A stretch of 64,000 nucleotides of DNA from an uncultured Flavobacterium sp. (GTDB lineage: Bacteria > Bacteroidota > Bacteroidia > Flavobacteriales > Flavobacteriaceae). The stretch covers positions 2,976,001-3,040,000 of the forward strand of contig NZ_OX638201.1 of the NCBI RefSeq assembly GCF_951805225.1, given 5' to 3'. Shown piece after piece: positions 34,798 to 44,515 of the stretch; the first letter of the stretch is position 1, and every line of letters starts with the position of its first letter. The position numbers and the translations under genes are program-made. The notes under the pieces were generated by a model, which was given only the letters and a program-made list of their open reading frames with translations, had not been told where the DNA came from and did no database searches.

Positions 34798-35436
34798 TTA
34801 TAGATTACTTAGTTGGTAAACTTCGTCTAATTCAGCATTCGAAGCAATGTTTACATTTAAATCGGTTACAAAACCAGAATTTAATCCGTAAACCCATCCG
34901 TGAAGCATTAAATCCTGACCGTTTTTCCAAGCTCCTTGTACAATCGAAGTTTTTGCTAAGTTGTAAACTTGCTCTTTTGCATTGATTTCAACAAAAGCAT
35001 TAAAACGCTCTGTTTCATCTTCAATAGAATTTAAGTATTTATCGTGCAAACGGTATTCATCTTTAATGTGACGAATCCAGTTGTCGATAATTCCAACAGA
35101 CATATTACCCATTGCAGCTTTTACACCACCACAACCGTAATGTCCGCAAACAATAACGTGTTTCACTTTTAGAACATTTACTGCATAATCAAGAACACTC
35201 AACATATTCATATCAGAGTGCACGACCATATTTGCAATATTACGGTGTACAAAAACCTCACCTGGCTTAGCACCAATAATTTCGTTTGCAGGAACACGGC
35301 TGTCAGAACATCCAATCCATAATAAAGGCGGTGTTTGACCTTTGGCTAAATCTGCAAAATAATTTGGGTCTAATGCTAATGATTTTTCAACCCATTGTTT
35401 GTTGTTTTCTAATAACTGCTTATAAAACTCTCTCAT
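34798..35436 (-). CDS. can: beta-class carbonic anhydrase
   Basis: 212 aa. The zinc ligands are seen in GCSDSRVPAN (about 42-51) and CGHYGCGG (about 97-104). It interconverts CO2 and bicarbonate in the cytoplasm. It lies 122 bases downstream of a SulP-family transporter on the same strand, a pairing that suggests bicarbonate uptake and use. Confidence 0.95.
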   Translation of the reverse strand: MREFYKQLLENNKQWVEKSLALDPNYFADLAKGQTPPLLWIGCSDSRVPANEIIGAKPGEVFVHRNIANMVVHSDMNMLSVLDYAVNVLKVKHVIVCGHYGCGGVKAAMGNMSVGIIDNWIRHIKDEYRLHDKYLNSIEDETERFNAFVEINAKEQVYNLAKTSIVQGAWKNGQDLMLHGWVYGLNSGFVTDLNVNIASNAELDEVYQLSNL

Positions 35437-35558
35437 TTTTTTGTTTTTTGAATGGTACTTCTACATGTTTAAACATATCAAAAATAACTTACTGTAAAGT
35501 TATCTAATTTTTTAATACTTCTCACACTCAAGAAATACCTTAATTAAAATTAATTTGT

Positions 35559-37208
35559 TTAAATGTTTTCTTTTACCGTCTCTTTTTTAACCAAAGCTCT
35601 TTTTGCAACATCATAATAATGTTCTATAGACACGTGGTTACCAATGTCCGGTGAATTTTCAAGCTCGTAAGCTTCTTTAAATCCTTTTAGTTTCACCTTA
35701 ATGTTTTCGTCAACAGCGCGCGTTTCTTTAAACTCACGAATTAAATCCAAAACATCATGCGCAATATACTCAGTATCATGTGCATTGATGATTACTTTTG
35801 AGTTTTCAGGAATCTCATTCAATGTCAATTTGATAGCCGCTTTGTTTAAGAATGAAACTTCCTGAGCTAAGTCAATATGAATAACGTCTCCGTCTTCATA
35901 CTCTTCTTTCTTGAAGCTGTAAGCTCTTTTCAGATTTCCTCTTAACACAAAAATGATACTGATGATAATTCCTAAAGCAACTCCTTTAAGTAAATCTGTT
36001 GCTACAACAAATACTAAAGTTGCAATAAAAGGCACAAACTGGTATTTTCCTTTTTCCCAGAAATGAAAGAAAGTCGCTGGTTTTGCTAATTTATATCCCA
36101 CTAAAATTAATACAGTCGCCAATGTTGCCAATGGAATCTTGTTTAAAAGTGCCGGAATTGACAAAACACTTATTAATAAAAGTACTCCGTGAATAATAGC
36201 TGACATTTTAGATTTCGCTCCAGCATTATTATTAGCAGATGATCTTACAACTACAGATGTCATTGGTAAACCACCTAAAAGTGAACTCACAATATTACCA
36301 ATTCCCTGAGCTCTAAGCTCAACATTTGTATCTGTATAACGTTTTTGAACATCCATTCTATCAGAAGCTTCAATACAAAGTAATGTTTCTATAGAAGCTA
36401 CAATGGCAATTGTTATAGCAACTACCCAAACTTGCGGATTTGTAATAGCGGTAAAGTTTGGTGTAATTAGAATAGATTTAAATTCATCAAAAGATTTTGG
36501 AACTGGCAAAGAAACCAAATGTTCTTTTGCAATTGCCAAAGAGCTTCCTGTTGAAACAAAAAATTCGTTCAAAAGTACTCCGGCAATAACAGCTACTAAT
36601 GCACCCGGAACTAATTTTAATCGCTTTAAAAATGGAATTTTCTCCCATGAAATTAAAATTACAAGTGAAATCAATGATATAACGACTGCTCCTAATTGAA
36701 TGTGATTTAAAACATCGAATAAAAACGAAAATGAATTGCTTCCGTCATTCTGTACAAATGCCTGATCACCTTCAAAATCTGCGTCATAACCAAAAGCATG
36801 AGGCAATTGTTTTAAGATAATGATGATACCAATACCGGCTAACATTCCTTCGATTACATTTGTTGGAAAATAGTTTGAGATACTTCCGGCTCTTAAAAAC
36901 CCTAATGCTAATTGAATTAGTCCTGCAATAAAAACAGACAGTAAAAACACATCAAAAGCACCAAGATCCGAAATAGCGGTCAAAATAATAGCTGTTAATC
37001 CAGCTGCTGGTCCAGATACACTGATGTGTGATTGGCTTAAATAACCAACTACAATACCACCAATTACACCTGCGATAATTCCAGAAAATAACGGCGCTCC
37101 AGAAGCCATTGCAATACCTAAACACAACGGAAGAGCCACCAAGAAAACCACTAAACCTGAAGCAAAATCAGATTTAAGGTTGGCAAAAAGATTGATTTTT
37201 TTTGTCAT
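35559..37208 (-). CDS. SulP-family anion transporter
   Basis: 549 aa. There are about 10-12 membrane segments, with the SulP signatures LPLCLGIAMASGAP and SHISVSGPAAGL near the N terminus. A short STAS-like domain sits at the C terminus (about 450-540, EVSFLNKAAIKLTLNEIPENSKVI). The neighbouring carbonic anhydrase makes bicarbonate the likelier substrate than sulfate, as in BicA-type proteins. This is inferred. Confidence 0.9.
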   Translation of the reverse strand: MTKKINLFANLKSDFASGLVVFLVALPLCLGIAMASGAPLFSGIIAGVIGGIVVGYLSQSHISVSGPAAGLTAIILTAISDLGAFDVFLLSVFIAGLIQLALGFLRAGSISNYFPTNVIEGMLAGIGIIIILKQLPHAFGYDADFEGDQAFVQNDGSNSFSFLFDVLNHIQLGAVVISLISLVILISWEKIPFLKRLKLVPGALVAVIAGVLLNEFFVSTGSSLAIAKEHLVSLPVPKSFDEFKSILITPNFTAITNPQVWVVAITIAIVASIETLLCIEASDRMDVQKRYTDTNVELRAQGIGNIVSSLLGGLPMTSVVVRSSANNNAGAKSKMSAIIHGVLLLISVLSIPALLNKIPLATLATVLILVGYKLAKPATFFHFWEKGKYQFVPFIATLVFVVATDLLKGVALGIIISIIFVLRGNLKRAYSFKKEEYEDGDVIHIDLAQEVSFLNKAAIKLTLNEIPENSKVIINAHDTEYIAHDVLDLIREFKETRAVDENIKVKLKGFKEAYELENSPDIGNHVSIEHYYDVAKRALVKKETVKENI

Positions 37209-37290
37209 AACACAATACTAAAAAAATTATTCATTAAAGATTGACCACATTTATTCAAAAATGCAGTTCAGTTCAAAATAATCGGAAGTA

Positions 37291-37575
37291 TTATGCCAAG
37301 TTTGGAGGTGGAGCAAAAATGCTCGGAGAAATATTGTCTAGTTTTACAATATTTTCAGACACTATGGTCTTTTTTTCAATATAAACAGGAATTATAACTT
37401 CGTGTTGAAGTATTGCCGGATAAACGGCTGCCTTAAGTTCTTTGTGTGAATGCTCCTCTTCAGAAAAACTGAAAAACATAGACGTATCATTACTTTTCTT
37501 AAGCACCGTAACAATAGTAGGCGTTGCTAAGAAAGCAATAAATATGAATAATAATATGCGAGCGATTCGTTTCAT
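37291..37575 (-). CDS. small membrane-anchored hypothetical protein
   Basis: 94 aa. A signal or membrane segment covers residues 5-25. A short polar part with EEEHSHKE follows, and the tail is Pro-rich (IFAPPPNLA). It is not a family I recognise. It lies 82 bases upstream of the SulP gene on the same strand and may belong to its operon. The His/Glu stretch could bind metal, but that is a guess. Confidence 0.5.
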   Translation of the reverse strand: MKRIARILLFIFIAFLATPTIVTVLKKSNDTSMFFSFSEEEHSHKELKAAVYPAILQHEVIIPVYIEKKTIVSENIVKLDNISPSIFAPPPNLA

Positions 37576-37656
37576 TGGAGCAAAAATAGTGTTAAACTGA
37601 TAAAATCAAAGCGGGAGGGGCAAAAATTTTATAGAAATTTAACAATCATAAAAAAA

Positions 37657-37682
37657 CAGAATGAAGGCACGCCCACATTCTG
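37657..37682 (-). terminator. terminator of dps
   Basis: CAGAATG and CATTCTG form a 7-bp stem after the dps stop. The minus strand then has a T run. Confidence 0.7.
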
Positions 37683-37708
37683 TTTATATTTACCTAAGGA
37701 ACAATTAA

Positions 37709-38188
37709 TTACAACTCTTCTTCTAACCAAGCGTTCATCATCCAGATCGTTTTTTCCTGCTCTGCAATGAAGTCGCTCATCATAGAATTGGTTCCTTCGT
37801 CGTTGATTTCGTCTGATTGTTTTAGAATTTCTCTTTCGATTTTCAATAAATCAGTCAAAGAATGAACAATTAATTGAACTGCTTTTTCGTCGTTTGAGAT
37901 ATTCTTTCCAACCGCTAATTTGTTGTTTTTAATATAATCTTCAAATGTATGTAATGGAGTTCCTCCTATTGTCAAAACTCTTTCGGCAATCATATCTATT
38001 TTTAATTGTGCATCCGTGTACAATTCTTCAAATTTTACATGTAAATCAAAAAAACGTTTCCCACGAATATTCCAATGTATTCCTCTTAAATTCTGATAGT
38101 AAACCTGAAAGTTTGACAATAATACATTTAGTTCTTTTACCAACAATTCAGACTCTTTTACAGGTAATCCTAAAATATTTGTTTTCAT
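37709..38188 (-). CDS. dps: Dps/ferritin-like DNA-protecting protein
   Basis: 159 aa, normal Dps length. The di-iron site residues are seen in YYQNLRGIHWNIRGKRF (His near 40) and FEELYTDAQLKIDMIAER (about 52-70). Dps stores iron and protects DNA from oxidants. It is transcribed divergently from an OxyR-like gene, which probably controls it. Confidence 0.93.
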   Translation of the reverse strand: MKTNILGLPVKESELLVKELNVLLSNFQVYYQNLRGIHWNIRGKRFFDLHVKFEELYTDAQLKIDMIAERVLTIGGTPLHTFEDYIKNNKLAVGKNISNDEKAVQLIVHSLTDLLKIEREILKQSDEINDEGTNSMMSDFIAEQEKTIWMMNAWLEEEL

Positions 38189-38216
38189 AGTTATGCGTTT
38201 TATAATATGTTTACTA

Positions 38217-38276
38217 CAAATTTAAAACAACTTCTTTAAAAATAGAATAAAAAAAAATTATATTTACTTATTTTTG
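38217..38276. promoter_or_regulatory. divergent dps/oxyR promoters
   Basis: On the minus strand TAAATTTG (38217-38224) serves dps. On the plus strand TATTTTTG (38269-38276) serves the LysR-type gene. Their closeness fits shared control by OxyR. Confidence 0.5.
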
Positions 38277-38296
38277 CATCAAAAAATACTATCAAA

Positions 38297-39238
38297 ATGA
38301 CTATAACTCAATTACAATATGTCTTAGCCGTTGCCGAACATAAAAACTTCACGCTTGCTGCCGAAAAATGTTTTGTTACACAGCCTACTTTAAGTATGCA
38401 AATTCAAAAAATTGAAGAAGAACTCAATATTTTGATCTTCGACAGAAGTAAAAAACCTATCCAACTTACTGATATTGGTCAGAAAATTGTTAATCAAGCC
38501 AAAAACATTGTAAACGAAGCAGACAGAATCAAAGATATTGTAGAACAACAAAAAGGTTTTATTGGAGGTGAATTTCGTTTGGGAATAATTCCAACGATTA
38601 TGCCAACGCTTTTACCAATGTTTTTGAATAATTTCATTAAAAAATATCCGAAAGTAAAACTCTTAATCGAAGAGTTGAACACGGATGAAATTATTGTGAA
38701 GCTAAAAAACGGTCATCTTGATGCTGCAATTGCCGCAACGCCTCTTGAAGACGAAAAAATAAAGGAAATCGTTTTGTATTTTGAGCCTTTCGTAGCTTAT
38801 ATTCCGGAACATCATGCAAGTTTTTCTAAGGAAGAAATTGAAGTTTCTGATCTAAACCTCAACGAAATTTTGCTTTTGCAAGATGGACATTGTTTTAGAG
38901 ACGGAATTTTAAATTTATGCAAAAACGGTTCTGATATCGATCAGAATAATTTTCAGATTCAAAGTGGAAGCTTTGAAACCCTTATAAAATTAGCCGACGA
39001 AGGTTTGGGCACAACGTTACTTCCGTACTTGCACACCTTAGACTTAAAAGAGTCCGATAAACTGAAACTGCGTAACTTTAAGGAACCAAAACCTGCTCGT
39101 GAGGTAAGTTTAATTTACCCAAAGAGCGAATTAAAAATGCAAATCATTGACGCATTACGATCTACAATCGCCGGAGTTGTAAAAGGAGCAATTGTTTTTC
39201 AGAACGTTCAAATCATTAGTCCGCTACAAAAGAAATAA
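38297..39238 (+). CDS. oxyR: OxyR-like LysR-family regulator
   Basis: 313 aa. The N-terminal HTH reads TQLQYVLAVAEHKNFTLAAEK and CFVTQPTLSMQIQKIEEELN, typical of OxyR. In the effector domain, cysteines lie in LLQDGHCFRDGILNLCKNG (about 197-213), matching the C199/C208 redox pair of E. coli OxyR. It senses hydrogen peroxide and is divergent from dps, a common target. Confidence 0.92.
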   Translation: MTITQLQYVLAVAEHKNFTLAAEKCFVTQPTLSMQIQKIEEELNILIFDRSKKPIQLTDIGQKIVNQAKNIVNEADRIKDIVEQQKGFIGGEFRLGIIPTIMPTLLPMFLNNFIKKYPKVKLLIEELNTDEIIVKLKNGHLDAAIAATPLEDEKIKEIVLYFEPFVAYIPEHHASFSKEEIEVSDLNLNEILLLQDGHCFRDGILNLCKNGSDIDQNNFQIQSGSFETLIKLADEGLGTTLLPYLHTLDLKESDKLKLRNFKEPKPAREVSLIYPKSELKMQIIDALRSTIAGVVKGAIVFQNVQIISPLQKK

Positions 39239-39243
39239 AAATA

Positions 39244-39272
39244 AAAAAGGAGCCAATTTGGCTCCTTTTTTT
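39244..39272. terminator. terminator after oxyR
   Basis: AAAAAGGAGCC and GGCTCCTTTTT form an 11-bp stem with a 5-base loop, followed by Ts. A minus-strand gene ends next to it, so it may serve both sides. Confidence 0.88.
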
Positions 39273-39468
39273 ATACTTTAATTAGTAGTAAACTTTGTTT
39301 TAATTCTGGTTTTTCAATAATGAAATTTAATAACCATTCTTGCAATTGTTCCATTTCGTACGGTAACAGTGTTTTGATAGCTTTTTCTAGTTCTTTGCAG
39401 AAAAGTATCGGATCGAAACTTACTCTCTCAAGTATTGATTTCGTGTAATCAAACATCATTTTTGACAT
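39271..39468 (-). CDS. small hypothetical protein
   Basis: 65 aa, helical, with no signal peptide or TM segment. It has LERVSFDPILFCKELEKAIKTLLPYE in the middle (key part FDPILFCKELEKA) and an acidic, Leu-rich tail. I do not recognise a function. Its ATG and the terminator on its 3' side make it a credible short gene. Confidence 0.6.
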   Translation of the reverse strand: MSKMMFDYTKSILERVSFDPILFCKELEKAIKTLLPYEMEQLQEWLLNFIIEKPELKQSLLLIKV

Positions 39469-39634
39469 AATAAAATAAGATTTTCGGGGGTTATCTATAT
39501 TTTTAAACTCGCAACAAATTTAAACAAATATCATTCATATACATTCAATTTAACTTATTTTTTTAAAAACTTTAGCAACGAATACGTTTTCTTAATAAAT
39601 ATAAATCAATCTAGAACGTTTCTAAACAACTCAT

Positions 39635-40300
39635 TTAAACCTTTTTAAACGCTCTGAACATCTCTCGTTTCCCCGGAGGCCCTGCTAATTTTTCGACAGT
39701 AAATCCAACTTCAATCATGCTTCTTTTAACAACTCCGCGAGCGGCATATGTTACCAAAACACCATTTGGTTTTAAACTATTATACATTTTTCGAAAAATT
39801 TCAGTAGTCCACAACTCCGGTTGAACGCGATATCCGAAGGCATCAAAGTAAATCAAATCAAAAATTTCTAAATCGTCGATTTCATGAAAAAATTGTTTCC
39901 TTTTGGTTAACGAGAAAAGGTTGCAAATTTGCGTTTTTTCATTCCATTCACTTTTATGCATTTTCTGAAAAATGTTATCAAATTCCAATGCCTCTAATTC
40001 TGCAACATAATTCATTGCCAAAACTTCTTCAGCATTTACCGGATACGCTTCTACTCCAACATAATCGATTTTCTGTTGTTTTGCATTAGACTCCAAAAAA
40101 GTTATAAAAGCATTCAAACCTGTCCCGAAACCAATTTCAAGAATACTAACCGGATTATCTTCAAATAATGAAAGTCCGTTTTTTATAAATACATGTTTTG
40201 CTTCCTGAATTGCTCCATGCTTAGAATGATAACATTCATCCCATTCCTTTAAATGAATTGTTGTTGACCCATCCAGCGTTTTAATTATCTCTCTTTCCAC
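39635..40300 (-). CDS. mnmD: MnmD-like tRNA methyltransferase
   Basis: 221 aa. The SAM-binding motif is ILEIGFGTGLNAFI (about 52-65). IYFDAFGYRVQPELWT (about 148-163) and GVLVTYAARGVVKRSM are typical of the DUF752 methyltransferase. In E. coli this is the C-terminal part of the bifunctional MnmC. It methylates nm5s2U in tRNA wobble uridine. The oxidase half (MnmC1) is not in this protein. The start codon is GTG. Confidence 0.9.
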   Translation of the reverse strand: MEREIIKTLDGSTTIHLKEWDECYHSKHGAIQEAKHVFIKNGLSLFEDNPVSILEIGFGTGLNAFITFLESNAKQQKIDYVGVEAYPVNAEEVLAMNYVAELEALEFDNIFQKMHKSEWNEKTQICNLFSLTKRKQFFHEIDDLEIFDLIYFDAFGYRVQPELWTTEIFRKMYNSLKPNGVLVTYAARGVVKRSMIEVGFTVEKLAGPPGKREMFRAFKKV

Positions 40301-40515
40301 TATTTATAAATTTGTAGTACATTTTTGTACGATTTCAACTCATTTTGCGTGTCAAAATTAGTCAAAACAAATGCGTAAAGCCTTAAAAATCCGCACTTTT
40401 TTCATAAATTCTTTATAAAACTGAACGTTTTTTTTGACTTTATTATAAGATAAATAAATCTCAGTTAAAGGCTCTAAATAATGCAGTTTTACTAAGTAAA
40501 TTATATATTTTTACT

Positions 40516-40523
40516 TAATTTTG
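40516..40523 (+). promoter_or_regulatory. -7 box of ilvE
   Basis: TAATTTTG matches TAnnTTTG and is followed by a leader of about 80 bases before the preferred ATG at 40607. Confidence 0.5.
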
Positions 40524-40606
40524 CATTCAGTAAATACTATTATACCTGATCATTGCTTTAGATTCAATCTATTGAAATGAAAATTACACACAAAACTAAC
40601 ATTATT

Positions 40607-41677
40607 ATGAGTACAACTCAAGCAAGCAAAATTGAAATCAGAAAAGCGACTTCGTCAAAAATAAGCGAAGTAGACTTTGAAAACTTAAGCTTTGGTGCTG
40701 TTTTTACAGACCATTTATTCGAATGTGATTTTAAAAATGGAGAGTGGCAAAATCCTGTCATTAAGCCTTATGCTCCAATTTTAATGGATCCTTCTTCAAA
40801 AGTCTTTCATTACGGGCAAGCTATTTTTGAAGGAATGAAAGCTTATAAGGATGATAATAATGATGTTTGGTTGTTTAGACCAGATGAAAACTTCAAACGT
40901 TTTAACAATTCTGCAGTTCGTATGGCAATGCCAGAAGTTCCGGAAAGTGTTTTTATGGATGGTTTGAACGAATTATTAAAAATTGATCAGGAATGGATTC
41001 AAAGAGGAAACGGAGCTAGTATGTATATCCGTCCTTTTATGATTGCAACCGGTGCCGGAGTTATTGCAAATCCTTCTGACGAATATAAATTCATGATTTT
41101 ACTTTCTCCTGCAAAATCTTATTATTCAGGTGAAGTAAAAGTTATTATCGCTGAACATTATAGTAGAGCTGCAAATGGTGGAATTGGTGCTGCAAAAGCT
41201 GCCGGAAACTATGCTGCACAGTTTTACCCAACTAATTTAGCAAACAAAGATGGTTTTCAACAAGTAATCTGGACTGATGATGCAACGCATACTAAACTGG
41301 AAGAAGCTGGAACTATGAATGTTTTCTTTAGAATTAACGATACTTTATTGACTGCTCCAACAAGCGAAAGAATTTTGGATGGTATTACCAGAAAAAGTTT
41401 GATTGAAATGGCAGAAAAAGAAGGTCTTAAAGTTGAAGTTCGTCCGGTTATTGTTTCAGAATTAGTAGAAGCTGCTAAAAACGGATCTTTAAAAGAAATC
41501 TTTGGTGCAGGAACTGCAGCAGTTATCAGCGTAATCAAAGGATTCTCTTATCAGGATGTTTATTATGAAATGGCTCCAATTGAGAATACTTATGGTGCTC
41601 TTTTAAAAGAAAAATTAACTAGTCTTCAAAACAAACTTTCTGAAGACACTTTTGGATGGACTGTAAAAGTTCAATAA
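40607..41677 (+). CDS. ilvE: branched-chain amino acid aminotransferase
   Basis: 356 aa from the chosen start. The PLP lysine region is visible in GAAKAAGNYAAQF (about 188-200), with FHYGQAIFEGMKAY (about 74-87) and EEAGTMNVFF (about 223-232) as further class IV motifs. It transaminates Leu, Ile and Val keto acids. The frame also has an ATG at 40577. I prefer 40607 because MSTTQASKIE begins as in related proteins, but the choice is uncertain. Confidence 0.93.
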   Translation: MSTTQASKIEIRKATSSKISEVDFENLSFGAVFTDHLFECDFKNGEWQNPVIKPYAPILMDPSSKVFHYGQAIFEGMKAYKDDNNDVWLFRPDENFKRFNNSAVRMAMPEVPESVFMDGLNELLKIDQEWIQRGNGASMYIRPFMIATGAGVIANPSDEYKFMILLSPAKSYYSGEVKVIIAEHYSRAANGGIGAAKAAGNYAAQFYPTNLANKDGFQQVIWTDDATHTKLEEAGTMNVFFRINDTLLTAPTSERILDGITRKSLIEMAEKEGLKVEVRPVIVSELVEAAKNGSLKEIFGAGTAAVISVIKGFSYQDVYYEMAPIENTYGALLKEKLTSLQNKLSEDTFGWTVKVQ

Positions 41678-41698
41678 TCAAAAGATTAATATAAAAAC

Positions 41699-41728
41699 AA
41701 ACCCGATAGCTTCACAGTTATCGGGTTT
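41699..41728 (+). terminator. terminator of ilvE
   Basis: AAACCCGATA and TATCGGGTTT form a 10-bp stem with a 10-base loop. Confidence 0.85.
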
Positions 41729-41760
41729 TCTATTTATATCATAAAATGCAAAGCTAATTT

Positions 41761-41879
41761 TACCGCAAAGTGCGCAAGATTAAACGCAAAGTTCGCAAAG
41801 CTTTGTGTTGATCTAGCTTTGCTAACTTTGTGTTTTGTATGCGTAAAGAAAAAATAAATCTTAGCGCACTTTGCGGTTA
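41761..41879. repeat. dispersed inverted repeat (ACCGCAAAG family)
   Basis: Starts with ACCGCAAAGTGCGC and ends with GCGCACTTTGCGGT, with a partial inner hairpin GTTCGCAAAGC/GCTTTGCTAAC. A related, more perfect copy lies at 56941-56997. Confidence 0.75.
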
Positions 41880-41886
41880 ATTTTCT

Positions 41887-42267
41887 CTATAAAAGTTTCG
41901 AAAAATCAGGTTTAAAATAATTCGGACCTTTCATTACTTTTCCGTCTTCTCTATAAATTGGCTGTCCGTCTTCGCCAAGTTTACTCATATTACTACGCTG
42001 AATCTCGTCAAAAACAGCTTCAATTTTATCTTGTAATCCGTGTTCAATAATTGTTCCGCACAAAATATACATCATATCTCCCAGCGCATCAGCAATTTCA
42101 ACTAAATCATTATTTTGAACTGCTTCAAGATACTCCTCGTTTTCTTCTTTCATTAAATTATAACGAAGCAGTTTTTTAGATTCTCCCAAATCAGCAATTG
42201 GAGATTGACTATGACCTATTTTAAAAGCAGTATGAAATTCAGTTACTGCATCAAGTTGTTTCCTCAT
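41887..42267 (-). CDS. MazG-like nucleotide pyrophosphohydrolase
   Basis: 126 aa. The all-alpha NTP-PPase pattern is seen in KEENEEYLEAV (about 41-51) and EIADALGDMMYIL (about 57-69), giving the EExxE and ExxD metal site. Such enzymes hydrolyse NTPs or related nucleotides, sometimes as housecleaners. It is a single gene on the minus strand. Confidence 0.88.
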   Translation of the reverse strand: MRKQLDAVTEFHTAFKIGHSQSPIADLGESKKLLRYNLMKEENEEYLEAVQNNDLVEIADALGDMMYILCGTIIEHGLQDKIEAVFDEIQRSNMSKLGEDGQPIYREDGKVMKGPNYFKPDFSKLL

Positions 42268-42349
42268 GATTTTAATTGATTAAATGAAGTGGCAAATTAG
42301 CAACAAATCATATACAATTCTCTAAATTTGTCAAAAATAATTTTTTACT

Positions 42350-42538
42350 ATGTTTAGTCAAGGACAATTAATATTCGCACTCTGTTTTTTTATTGCATTT
42401 GTAATCGTAATGATATTTGCTTATCGAAAAGATCTCGCATTACACAAAGTTTTCTACAAAGGAAATTATAAAGTTTTAATTGTATTCTTGCTTTTTATTG
42501 CGATTTTGTTTGTAATCAAATTCTTTTTCAAAAGATAG
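42350..42538 (+). CDS. small membrane protein
   Basis: 62 aa with two TM segments (about 5-25 and 39-59) and a basic cytoplasmic loop. No function is recognised. Short proteins like this are common in Bacteroidota next to MazG-like genes, and here the two are divergent. Confidence 0.55.
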   Translation: MFSQGQLIFALCFFIAFVIVMIFAYRKDLALHKVFYKGNYKVLIVFLLFIAILFVIKFFFKR

Positions 42539-42727
42539 ACCTTTAAATAATATAGTTGATTTATAAATAAAATAAATCTCAAAAAATTACAATTAAACTT
42601 CTTCAAAATCGTTTTATTTGAAACTTTTTTTGATCAAATAAATTTATAAAGTGTACTTTTATTGCGGCGCTATTAGTGCGACTAGTAATAAAATTTATAA
42701 CTTTACGACACCAAACAATCTACCACA

Positions 42728-43867
42728 ATGAAGATTCTAAAATATTTATTTCTTTTATTATTATTAAGCTTAGTTGCTCTCACTGTTTTTGTCGCTACCC
42801 AAAAAGGGATTTTTTCCGTAGAAAGAAGCAAGGTGATTAATTCGCCAAAAGCGACTGTGTATAACTATGTAAATGATTTTAGAAATTATGAAGATTTTGA
42901 ATCTTGGTCTGTAGAAGATCCTTCGATAAAAATGACGTTTCCAAATAAAACTTCCGGAAATGGAGCTTCGTTTTATTTTGCAAGTCCAGATGGTGCAGGA
43001 AATGTAATTACGCTTAAAACTAAAGAAGGCGAAAGTATTCAGCAAAAAATGAAATACGACGGAACTGAAGCTGATGTAAACTGGACTCTTAAAGATACTC
43101 TTGCCGGAAAAACAAAAGTTACCTGGAAAGGAACAGGAACAATGAGTTTTCTTTTCAAAATTTATACGGCTTTAAACGGAGGTTCTGATAAAGTTATTGG
43201 AACTATCTACGAAAAAAGCCTTGCAAACATTGACAAAAACTTAGATTTCGAAACAAAAACTTATGCTATAAAAGTAAATGGTGTTGTTAAGAAAACTGAA
43301 ACTCCTTATATCAAACAAACTTTTACAAGTGAAATTTCGAAAGTAAATAAAAATGCCCGCGTTGTAATTCCGAAACTTATTGAGTTCAGTAAAAACAATG
43401 GTTTAGCAACAAACGGAAAGCCTTTTATTATTTACCATACTTATGACACAACAACCGGATTGGCAAAAATCTCGATTTGTTTACCAACAAGCAGAGAAAT
43501 TACAACAACTTCTGGAAGTGATATTTTAGGCGGAAAATTAAATGGTTTTGAAGCTGTGAAAACAACTTTAACCGGAGACTATTCACACACAAATGAAGCA
43601 ATTGCAAAAACAACTGCTTATATCAATAACGAGAAAATCTTCCCGGATTTATCTTGGTCACATCTTGAAATTTTAACGATCAGTAAATTAGATGTAAAAA
43701 GTCCTTCTAAGTTAATGACGGAAATTTATTTCCCAACTAAACCAAAAGTCGTTCCTGTTGTAAAAGTTCCGGTATACACACCTCAACAAACTACTACAGA
43801 ACCTGCAAAACCAAAACCTGCAGCAACTCCAGCCGCAAAAACTCCTGAAGAAGAATCTGAATTTTAA
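42728..43867 (+). CDS. SRPBCC plus GyrI-like effector-binding protein
   Basis: 379 aa. A single TM segment lies near the N terminus. An SRPBCC-like domain covers about residues 25-170 (INSPKATVYNYVNDFRNYEDF). A GyrI-like effector-binding domain covers about 180-335. The tail is Pro/Ala/Lys-rich. The combination suggests binding of hydrophobic ligands at the membrane. The function is unknown. The gene lies 72 bases before the sigma factor gene. Confidence 0.75.
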   Translation: MKILKYLFLLLLLSLVALTVFVATQKGIFSVERSKVINSPKATVYNYVNDFRNYEDFESWSVEDPSIKMTFPNKTSGNGASFYFASPDGAGNVITLKTKEGESIQQKMKYDGTEADVNWTLKDTLAGKTKVTWKGTGTMSFLFKIYTALNGGSDKVIGTIYEKSLANIDKNLDFETKTYAIKVNGVVKKTETPYIKQTFTSEISKVNKNARVVIPKLIEFSKNNGLATNGKPFIIYHTYDTTTGLAKISICLPTSREITTTSGSDILGGKLNGFEAVKTTLTGDYSHTNEAIAKTTAYINNEKIFPDLSWSHLEILTISKLDVKSPSKLMTEIYFPTKPKVVPVVKVPVYTPQQTTTEPAKPKPAATPAAKTPEEESEF

Positions 43868-43939
43868 AAAAAGTAAGCCTAATTAAACCTTTTGCTTAAA
43901 ATTCATTCTAATACTATATAGTTTGATAAATCAAAAAGT

Positions 43940-44482
43940 TTGATAGACGAAAAGGAATTCATACAACAGTTACTTGATCCTAAAACGCAAAATATTGCGT
44001 TTCAAAAACTCTTGTCTGAATATCAAAAACCTTTGTATTCTCATATTCGAAACATTGTTTTGAATCATGATGATACTGACGATGTTTTGCAGAATACATT
44101 TGTAAAAGTGTATCAATATCTAAAAAACTTTAAAGGAGAAAGTAAACTTTTTTCCTGGATGTATCGAATTGCCACTAATGAAGCCTTGACTTTTTTGAAT
44201 CAAAAGGCAAAATTAAATGGTATAACATCTGAAGCGTTACAAAATAAAACCATCGACAACTTGAAAGCCGATGTCTATTTTGATGGTGATGAAATTCAAA
44301 TAAAACTTCAAAAAGCGATAATTACCTTGCCCGAAAAGCAACAATTGGTTTTTAAAATGAAGTATTTTGAAGAATTAAAATACGAAGAAATAGCAGAAAT
44401 TTTAGGAACTTCAGTAGGCGCTTTAAAAGCTTCTTATCATCATGCTGTAAAAAAAATTGAAATATATGTTACATCAAATTAA
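43940..44482 (+). CDS. ECF RNA polymerase sigma factor
   Basis: 180 aa. Region 2 is seen in DDTDDVLQNTFVKVYQYLKNF (key part DVLQNTFVKVY) and SWMYRIATNEAL. Region 4 is seen in LPEKQQLVFKMKYFEELKYEEI (key part FKMKYFEELKYEEIA). The start codon is TTG, and no ATG occurs before region 2, so TTG seems real. It heads a three-gene unit with a probable anti-sigma factor and a secreted sensor-like protein. Confidence 0.9.
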   Translation: MIDEKEFIQQLLDPKTQNIAFQKLLSEYQKPLYSHIRNIVLNHDDTDDVLQNTFVKVYQYLKNFKGESKLFSWMYRIATNEALTFLNQKAKLNGITSEALQNKTIDNLKADVYFDGDEIQIKLQKAIITLPEKQQLVFKMKYFEELKYEEIAEILGTSVGALKASYHHAVKKIEIYVTSN

Positions 44483-44515
44483 ACCTTTTGTAACAAAATC
44501 TATCTTATTGTTATT

